Shown piece by piece: positions 57,067 to 64,000 of a stretch of 64,000 nt of DNA. Where the stretch lies: contig OU744453.1 of assembly GCA_916610825.1 (NCBI GenBank), positions 15,441,807 through 15,505,806 on the forward strand, given 5' to 3'. Source of the DNA: Haliclystus octoradiatus. Lineage: Eukaryota > Cnidaria > Staurozoa > Stauromedusae > Haliclystidae. The translations under genes were made by a program, and so were the position numbers. The number at the start of each line of letters is the position of its first letter. Position 1 is the stretch's first letter. The notes beneath the pieces are model-generated. The model was not told where the DNA came from. It ran no database searches and saw only the letters and a list, made by a program, of their open reading frames with translations.

Positions 57067-58128
57067 GAATACAATATTCATAGACAAACATCTTCATTAT
57101 AATTTATTCCACCAGATCAACAGTCTAATCTACAAAACATGAAGTTGGAAGTTTTGTAAATGATACTGTTTGGTTAATAAGGTGAAATTAAACCGAGGAA
57201 TTTATATCATTTATGAACTTGAGTAATTTGAATTTAGAAATAAGAAATTTATGGATCATAACTTACCAAAGTTTTCAAGCCTTGCGATGTGTACACTGTA
57301 TCTGATTATAAATCTCAATTAAAGAGCTACATATCTTTCAGCTAGTAATAAGTTATACGGAGTACTAAATGTGTAACTAGGAGTCCAGGATTAGTCTCTT
57401 GGCAAAAAGTTCCATGTCGTAAGTTGTAGTATAGAAAGTTAAACGTGCAAGTCAAGTCCGGTATCATAATCGTCACCATCCAGTTGAAGAAATAAACACA
57501 ATAACTTATTTTCTTTAATATCGATGTTGTTGTGTAGTGCTCGATCTTTTTACCAGTTTTAAATAACTTGAAATTTAATTCTAAATTCAGTGTAGTGAAA
57601 ATTATATTTTTTTTCCATCTGAAAATAATAACCATCGAAGCAAAAAAAGCAAAAGATTTGAAAACGCTACACTGATAGAGGCTACATTCTGATTGGTCTA
57701 ATAGGTGATGTCTCGCTTGTATGTTTCGCGCCGACGGAATCCCTATTTCGTCATCGGATCATATCAATCAAACAGAGCCAGACACAGCGCGAAGGGTGGA
57801 TTAACGTTGCTGCCTAACTCAGATCCAACATATGGGGTTAAATTTTATTTTCTGTCGTAAACCAACTTAAAACCAACATATAACATTTTCAACCAACGCG
57901 TATCCAACTGACCAACGTTGGATCAAGGTTGATCCAATGTCGGTGTGTCCAGTGGGTAATAACACAAAAAGTTGTAGAAAAACTGAGCACACTGTCGACA
58001 TCTGTTATTATGATGTTAAAATTGTCAACAATAATGAAAGGAGGATGAACGTGCATCAATTTGCAGAAGTCAAATGGAGAGAAACAAATTTTTTGATGAA
58101 AGTTGCTGATCAAAAATATTATCAATGA

Positions 58129-59029
58129 GCTAAGAGTTAATAATCACAAGTTATATTGCAGTTCTTTAACATTGCAGACATCATAGTATCTTTCTATGAA
58201 ACATCGTTTTGAACTTCCTCGAAAAACAATTCCCGTTTCTATTGTTTAAATTTATTTCTGTTTACAAGCAAAGTGAGACAGTTGACTCGTATTGATAGAT
58301 CGTGTTACCCTAGTAGCCGGGACAACTTTTTGTCATGTAAAATGAAATAGGGGAGTAACTTGGGTAGGTGGGTAACTCTCCCTATGTAACTCTTAGGGAA
58401 CTCTTATAAGAGATAGTTTATGATCATGTAAGCTTTATAAGGCATGCTGATAAGTGATGCAAAATATGTCGACATAATAGTTCCCCTGATAGTGACATTG
58501 TTTAACAAAGCTGAACATCTGTTTTTAGAATTTTGGAAGCAAGAGAGAGCTGTATAATGAGATTATTTGAGGATTATGATTTTATGTTTGAACAGTTTGA
58601 TGAATAAGTACTGCAGGTACTGCTCTTGTCAAACAGAAAAGGTCACAGTCGTGTGTAAGTTATGTTCTTAATGACAGAACTATCGAATAAAATGATTATA
58701 TCGATGGCTATGTCAACGTAATTATCTGCATAAGTAAATAACAGGCCATCCTAAAGCGAAAGCACATCTATTATTCATTACGCAATGCATACTTTTTACA
58801 TTGTGTATATAATTGTTAAGCAGGTCGTATCTTCAATCTCAATCAATTTATTGACATGAATTACCTAGTCAATCTGCTTATATAGTTAGAGAATAAATAA
58901 TTAATCATTTTCATACAAGAAATTACTTCAAAAAGAATTGAAAATAGTGATTATGTAGCTATATTTTCAAAATGATACACAAATTATAATTTATGATATA
59001 ATTCTATTGGAAATTAAGGAATTGAAGAA
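58129..59029. other. Intergenic, upstream of PAN/TSP1 gene 2
   Basis: AT-rich with no coding or repeat feature that I can support. It should contain the promoter of the downstream gene. Confidence 0.4.
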
Positions 59030-59374
59030 ATGATTCTACCAATACGCATTGATATTTTTGCTTTTTTAACATTTTGTGCTGTAGTACGAAATTCTTTTAG
59101 TGCTTCACCTGCAATGCCAAACAATTGTTTGCAACTTCAAATCTTTCCTCGTGGATTGAATGCTGATGAAGGTTTTAGCGAAATTCGTACTTTAACAACC
59201 AAATCTGAAAGATTATGCTCACATAGATGTAGCTTAAATGGCAAATGTAATGGAATTATATTTAACGAAACAAGAATTACGAACAACTGCCGGTTGTTTA
59301 CTGCTAACTTATCATATTCTATGGAAAGTGACAATCATTTGGAAGATGATAATAATACTCTCATGCATGTCAAG
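59030..59374 (+). CDS. PAN/TSP1 gene 2, exon 1
   Basis: 115 codons from ATG (gaagaaATGATT) to GTCAAG|GTAAAT, phase 0. Signal peptide, then six cysteines in a PAN/apple-like pattern. Confidence 0.77.
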
Positions 59375-62300
59375 GTAAATTTTCCCTGTTGTTTTTGTTC
59401 TTAGGACATGTTAATTATCTATGATGTTAATTAATAAATGATTGCATGCTTATGAAGCCCTTATATAATGATGGCGACATTCACTTATCAATTCTGTGTT
59501 TTTTTGGCTAATTGTCTTATTTGTGTTGAAGCTGTCTTTTTATTTAAAGACTTTTTCTAGATTTTTCTAGAACACTGTACAGAGGTTCTTGATTGCGCAT
59601 ATAGGAAGCTCCTTCAAATGAAACCTATAGAACCAAATGGTTCGAAAGGGATGACGAAGACGTTCGATAAAAATTATTTGAAAATGTTTTGATGTTCATG
59701 CGATGCGACACAATGCAACAAATACACTACATACCATCTGTTTTGATTAATGAAGATAATGTGTCTTATGAAATCATGGAATGTTTTTCTGAGCTATGAT
59801 TGGCAGAGAGCTATTACGAAAAAAACCTATAAAGATTAGTTTTAGCCTATACAGCTTAATCACGTGGGCCATACAGTTTAATTTTGGGCTACCATGGAAA
59901 CGTAAATTCGAAAGAATCGAATGCTCATGACAACTTGACTCGAAAGAATCGAATACTTAATTAATTTTCTCAGATACTGTAAACATAAACGATTCAATTT
60001 CAAGGGTGTTTTCTATTCAAAATTAAATATGTATTTCATAAATGCGATTTGGAACTTAGTAATATGGGCTGTATCGCGTTATATTAACACTCGGCGTGCT
60101 GTGAGAGACGCGAAAAGCTTAAAATCACTTGCCTAGCGGTTCGTGATTTTGTAACGCTTTTCTTGTGTCTCACTACGCATCGCTCGCGTTAATATAACGC
60201 GATACAGCCCTATTACCCGTTTCATATCGCATAAATGTTATTTTTAGTGTTATTGGATTGATAGTCTAGAAGAATATTCTATTATTATAAATAAATATGA
60301 GGTTAGAAATTTAGATTTGGAACATTACTGTAACGCTATAATTAGTAATGCACAAGTAAGCATGATGTAAACAAACTTCTAAACAATAGCATGTGATATT
60401 GTATGTGTTGTGTTATTGCATTGCGTGATCATTACACCTTTAGAAATTCAGTCAAATTGACCATTTTAAGCCTCACCCTCTTTGAACCACTATAGGGACC
60501 CGTTTACTTTTTCCAAAGAGAGAATGGACTGGAAAAACACCTGTGCTAACCGTCAATTCGATCCTCAAAAGTTTATCTGTTTTGAACCACCCTAATAATA
60601 CATACATACATGCATACATACATACATACATACATACATACATACATACATACATACATACATACATACATACATACATACATACCTACATAGATACATA
60701 CATACATACATACATACATACATACATACATACATACATACATACATACATACATACATACATACATACATACATACATACATACATACATACATACATA
60801 CATACATACATACATACATACATACATACATACATACATACATACATACATACATACATACATACATACATACATACATACATACATACATACATACATA
60901 CATCCATACATACATACATAAATACATACATACATACATACTTTTGATTAAATATCTCTTTAATTATTTTAGGTTAAAGAAATCTACAAAATATATCCAC
61001 CAGGTTTGTATGACTCAATGATAACATGATAAAATCTTTTTATTTCATAATAATGGATTTATTGTAAAATAATGAACGCTGCCCGCTAAACAACGAATGT
61101 TCAACTACTGAAATAGTATACAACGCTAACAGCCCAACACCATTATATAAAAAATAATCTTCACATGCACTGATTTTATATGGAATGTAAATCGCCGTGC
61201 CTGTGTGAATGTTTCTCCTCTTTTGACGCATTTATTATCTCATGAAGTGTGACGGTGTATATTTCAGAAGGACGGTAATATCCCGAACAGCGAGCTACGC
61301 TAATCATTTCTTCCATATTCGCATTGCATAAAAAGATATCAAGGAATAGTAACAAAAATATGTGATATTTGCAGCCTTAGCTTTCATCCTTTTGTTGAGT
61401 AGGTAATTATGCACAGTTGTCATGGTGCTTCGATTGAATAGCGCTGCTATTGTTTTAGCTTAAATAATGATTGGCTTGGCCCCATGTGGAAGCATTTAGC
61501 TATTGAATATTGAATTGACATAATATTTCTATGGATTTCAATGGAGCGTAAATCGTCGTGCATGTGTCTTTGTTTGCTTTCTTTTTACACCCTTACCACA
61601 AACATGCTTCAAAATATTTCAGGATAAAAGATAGCGACAAAAAATCAAACCAGTATTTTAATATCTTTTCTTTTTAATCAGAAGATGCAATTATGCTATT
61701 GCAAAATGTTGTTTAAAACGAAGTCTGATGATCTTTTATCCTTAAATTTTTTCGAACCGATATTTTATTGCATATTGCAAAATGCTCTTGTCGGCTCCCA
61801 TGATTAATTTCACACTAATTTACTCGCATCGCATGTAACTGGGCACTAGTATATTACAGTATTACAAATCACGCGATCTTCACTTTCATTTAGAAATTTG
61901 TTCACATCAAAGTAATTATTTTTTCGCTGGGATTATTTGACCGGCCTTCGCAGTGATTGTGAATAGTAACGCATGCGTATTATGAACGAACAGTAACTTA
62001 TAAACACTTTGGAACAAGAAAATGAAAATAGATTAATTTGTTTGTATCGACCTAGACTTGAACCAGCATGATCTGCACGCTAGTCAGACGCACTCCCAAT
62101 GAGGTATGCAGACGAAAATTCGTGAAACAGACACAAATTTTATCTTTAATGGATAGATGTAGAGCAGTAGAGGACTGTAGAGGAGCTGTTTACTATTTAA
62201 CAGATAGATGCTGGGTCCAGAGTTTTATGTGCGCTGATACGAGCACGCTGGGTGCGTAATGAGACATGAAAGAGGCTTCATATTCACGAGCAACAAGCGA

Positions 62301-63051
62301 ATGATGTTGGTCTCTTGATTGTTTCATAGCGCACAAAGAAATCGAAATCACTACAGGAGAAAACTCGAAGACGAAAATTGCTCGCCGAGGTAACTCAAAC
62401 TTTTCTGATGCCTTCTCGTTTTCTCCTCACGTACCTCTCGCGCAGCAAATTTCAATAGCTCATAGGAAACTGTGCGCCAATTGCTTTGTATTATAACTTG
62501 CATTACTTTTATAAACATTTACTTGACTTTCTTGCTCATGAAGAGCAATTTGAAAATTCCTGATCAAATTGGAAATTCTTATTCGTGATGTCAAGTTCAA
62601 GTTGTAAGATCGATTGCTTTTTCGAATCTAGTTTTGCTATGGTGACTTTGCGTCAAACTTTAAACAATCAAAGTGATGGAATTATTTTCGTTACAATACA
62701 GCAGTAATGCGCGAATACTTGTAAAACAATAGCACATGCACATCGTGGTTTTGTACTGTGCTGATATAGCGATTAGTTGTCGTATCTCTATCCTATCAGA
62801 TTATAAAATTATTTTCGTAATTATACAAATGCAAATTTTGACATAGAATGTAGAATATATATTAGAATTGTCTTTTTATTCAGTGATTTGGACTTCATGG
62901 AGTGAATGGTCGAATAGTTGTGTTGCAGTTTTACCCCATGAGTGTGTGAAATATCGGAAACAAGAAAGACAAAGAGAATGTTATCCAACAGCGTCTCCAA
63001 GCTGCGATGGTATCGAGTATGAGGAATTCAATTGCCCTTCAACAAAATGTG
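59030..63051 (+). CDS. Second PAN/apple + TSP1 secreted protein, three exons, 3' end off the window
   Basis: Exons 59030-59374, 60973-61003 and 62884-63051 join in frame (phases 0, 1, 1), the same plan as the gene at 22197. The N-terminus IDIFAFLTFCAVVRNSFSAS is a good signal peptide. The PAN/apple-like domain has LCSHRCSLNGKCNGIIFNE and NCRLF. The 31-nt microexon encodes VKEIYKIYPP and a base. The TSP1 exon has IWTSWSEWSNSC and PHECVKYRK, closest to exon 4 of the first gene. So this gene has lost, or never had, a repeat like exon 3 there. At least one further exon must lie right of the window. The product is likely extracellular; its role is unknown. Confidence 0.75.
60066..60210. mobile_element. 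Palindromic MITE with GGGCTGTATCGCG ends
   Basis: Inverted ends GGGCTGTATCGCGTTATAT over about 28 bp. TAT on both sides could be a 3-bp duplication, as in PIF/Harbinger elements. In intron 1 of PAN/TSP1 gene 2. Confidence 0.65.
60600..60940. repeat. (CATA)n microsatellite
   Basis: About 340 bases of CATA repeat with few interruptions. It gives spurious long open frames on both strands. Lies just upstream of the 31-nt microexon. Confidence 0.98.
60973..61003 (+). CDS. PAN/TSP1 gene 2, exon 2 (31-nt microexon)
   Basis: Acceptor TAATTATTTTAG|GTTAAA, donor CCACCAG|GTTTGT, phase 0 to 1. The equivalent position in gene 1 also has a microexon (25 nt). It lies 32 bases after a long (CATA)n tract. 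Confidence 0.68.
61010..62060. other. Intron 2 of PAN/TSP1 gene 2, no feature seen
   Basis: AT-rich intron sequence with no repeat or exon that I can support up to the tRNA-like and PAN-like remnants near 62050-62259. Confidence 0.4.
62050..62259 (+). pseudogene. Possible PAN-like fragment next to a tRNA-derived remnant
   Basis: The plus frame 62068-62259 reads LMDRCRAVEDCRGAVYYLTD with CWV after it, a cysteine pattern like the PAN/apple exons here. The first 60 bases on the minus strand look like a tRNA-derived SINE (GACTAGCGTGCAGATCATG, then GGTTCAAGTCT as B box). No splice sites are evident, so it may be a relic or chance. Confidence 0.3.
62329..62477. mobile_element. Foldback MITE sharing a core with 6057-6241
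   Basis: Ends GCGCACA and TGTGCGC. The interior has GGAGAAAACTCGAAGACGAA and CCTTCTCGTTTTCTCCT, homologous to the hairpin core at 6110-6190, but the outer ends differ. Confidence 0.62.
62884..63051 (+). CDS. PAN/TSP1 gene 2, exon 3 (TSP1 repeat)
   Basis: 168 nt, phase 1 to 1, acceptor TTTTTATTCAG|TGATTT, donor AATGTG|GTAAGA. Encodes a TSP1 repeat with WTSWSEWS, six cysteines and the gene-family motif PHECxKYR. Confidence 0.85.
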
Positions 63052-63374
63052 GTAAGACACACCGTTACGCATTATAAATACATTTAGAACATAGCAAGGT
63101 TTTGCTATGAATAATTTTTGTTATCTGATTGGTTAATGTCTATGAAGCTATCTCACTGCATCAAAGCGGTAAAAACAAACCAGGAGGCAAAAAGACAGCA
63201 GCTTTGAAAATTGAAATTGAACTTACCAAATAGTCAAAAATCGGCGCTGGTTATGTTCTAAACCAAATAGTCGGACAAATAGTTCACGGAAGGTGTGAAC
63301 TATTTGTTTAGTGTTATACTAAACAGCTTTAATAGGACTTTATATTCGTAGAAATATTTTAACTTCTCAGGAAA

Positions 63375-63962
63375 TATATATCCTTCAAACACTGTGAAAT
63401 TCTAATACATGCCTTTGTAACATCTAGATTGGATCATTATAACACTATATTATCAGGCATTGCAAAAAATCAATTACAAAAATTACAATCTGTTCAAAAT
63501 TCGGCTGCACGTCTGCTCACTAGAACTAAAAAATACGACCACATAACACCTGTTCTAGTAGATCTCCACTGGCTTCCTGTCGGTCAAAGGATAAAATTTA
63601 AAATATTAATTACAACCTACAAAGCATTGAATGATATGTCACCAATTTATATCCAGGAATTGTTACATTTATACAAGCCTAATCGAGCGTTACGATCAGC
63701 AGACAAGAAGCTCCTTGTCCAGCCAAAATGCAATTTAAAAACGTACGGAAACAGGGCATTCTGTTACATGGCCCCCGAGTTATGGAACAGTTTAACTATT
63801 GACATCCGTAGTTGTACATCTCTTTCTGAGTTTAAAACGAACATTAAAACCTTCCTGTTTAAGGAGGCTTACAATTTATGAAGCTGAGTTAATTATTTGA
63901 TAATTTACATTTAGTATTAGTCAAAGCATAGTCAACAGTAAAAAAAAAAAAAAAAAAAAAAA
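63375..63962 (+). mobile_element. 5'-truncated CR1/L2-like LINE 3' end
   Basis: An open frame to TGA at 63879-63881 encodes the end of a LINE RT protein: ILIHAFVTSRLDHYNTILSG, LQSVQNSAARLLTRTKKYDH, LHWLPVGQRIKFKI, and YGNRAFCYMAPELWNSL. A short 3' UTR and an A-run at 63942-63962 follow. RT core and endonuclease are absent, as in typical 5'-truncated insertions. The frame is intact, so it is fairly young. In an intron or the 3' flank of PAN/TSP1 gene 2. Confidence 0.88.
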
Positions 63963-64000
63963 TTATTCATTAAAGTAATCTAGTGTCCAAAGATTGTATA

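Larger units (their letters stand above)
53697..57956. mobile_element. 4.26-kb TA-flanked element with CCCACTGGACACACC ends
   Basis: Inverted ends CCCACTGGACACACC, followed inside on both sides by several CAACGTTGG repeats, and TA on each border. It carries a tandem array (54397-56090), a nested inverted-repeat element (about 56293-57066) and no complete transposase frame. It could be one large non-autonomous element or a nested composite. Confidence 0.7.
53682..58128 (+). pseudogene. Host exon split by a 4.26-kb transposon
   Basis: An acceptor (TTGTTTCTACAG, ends 53681) opens 13 bases of exon. The frame then resumes at 57957 after the element 53697-57956 and runs to TGA at 58126-58128. With one TA kept, the phase-1 frame reads LLESNNTKSC, then HTVDICYYDVKIV and FAEVKWRETNFLMKVADQ. 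It looks like a terminal coding exon. The parent gene is not identified; no upstream exons are secured. A Cys-rich open stretch at 53500-53610 might belong to it. Confidence 0.45.

Noticed and set aside
60473..60947. Several overlapping open frames of about 70-134 residues
   Set aside because: All come from the (CATA)n repeat, which has no stop in any of several frames.

Overview
The window is animal nuclear DNA. It is AT-rich, its genes are split by spliceosomal introns with GT/AG borders, and it holds a metazoan-type mRNA decapping gene, secreted PAN/apple + thrombospondin type-1 (TSP1) genes, and a dense mixed population of transposable elements (Ty3/gypsy, BEL/Pao, CR1-like LINEs, hAT-, TTAA-, TA- and AT-flanked short elements, palindromes). 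An aquatic invertebrate is the likeliest source; I cannot place the phylum. The gene models below were joined by hand from splice signals, reading phase and homology.

Layout. (1) About 1-21.0 kb: a DCP1-type decapping activator gene on the minus strand, 11 exons in the window, running off the left edge. Its first intron (about 8.6 kb) carries a complete Ty3/gypsy element at 13,491-18,655 with identical LTRs and a 5-bp target duplication. Other introns hold hAT-like MITEs, a TTAA MITE, a TA MITE, a tRNA-Gly-like sequence and a (TTA)n tract. (2) About 21.1-22.2 kb: gap between divergent genes, with a perfect 20-bp hairpin. (3) 22.2-37.5 kb: a plus-strand secreted-protein gene (signal peptide, PAN/apple, 25-nt microexon, two TSP1 exons, Cys-rich tail). 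Its five exons join in frame to 354 residues. Intron 1 is a transposon graveyard: two CCCGGGG-ended hAT-like elements, a deleted BEL/Pao relic, and a CR1-like LINE interrupted by a 2.3-kb palindrome. (4) 37.5-46 kb: palindromic element, miniature LTR element, reverse-transcriptase relic. (5) 46.2-53 kb: a two-exon minus-strand gene for a 268-residue secreted protein of unknown family, with two broken copies nearby. One lies between the arms of an inverted-repeat element; the other is split from its upstream flank by a 2-kb TTAA-flanked element. A hAT-like element carrying an unknown ORF lies between them. (6) 53.7-58 kb: a 4.26-kb TA-flanked element that appears to split a host exon and contains a tandem array of exon-like modules. 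(7) 59.0-63.05 kb: a paralogue of the PAN/TSP1 gene with the same phases and a 31-nt microexon, running off the right edge, then a truncated LINE 3' end.

DCP1 acts in cytoplasmic mRNA decay. The two PAN/TSP1 products should be secreted and are probably a local family. No operon-like arrangement is seen. Calls of 'undescribed' cannot be verified without database searches.
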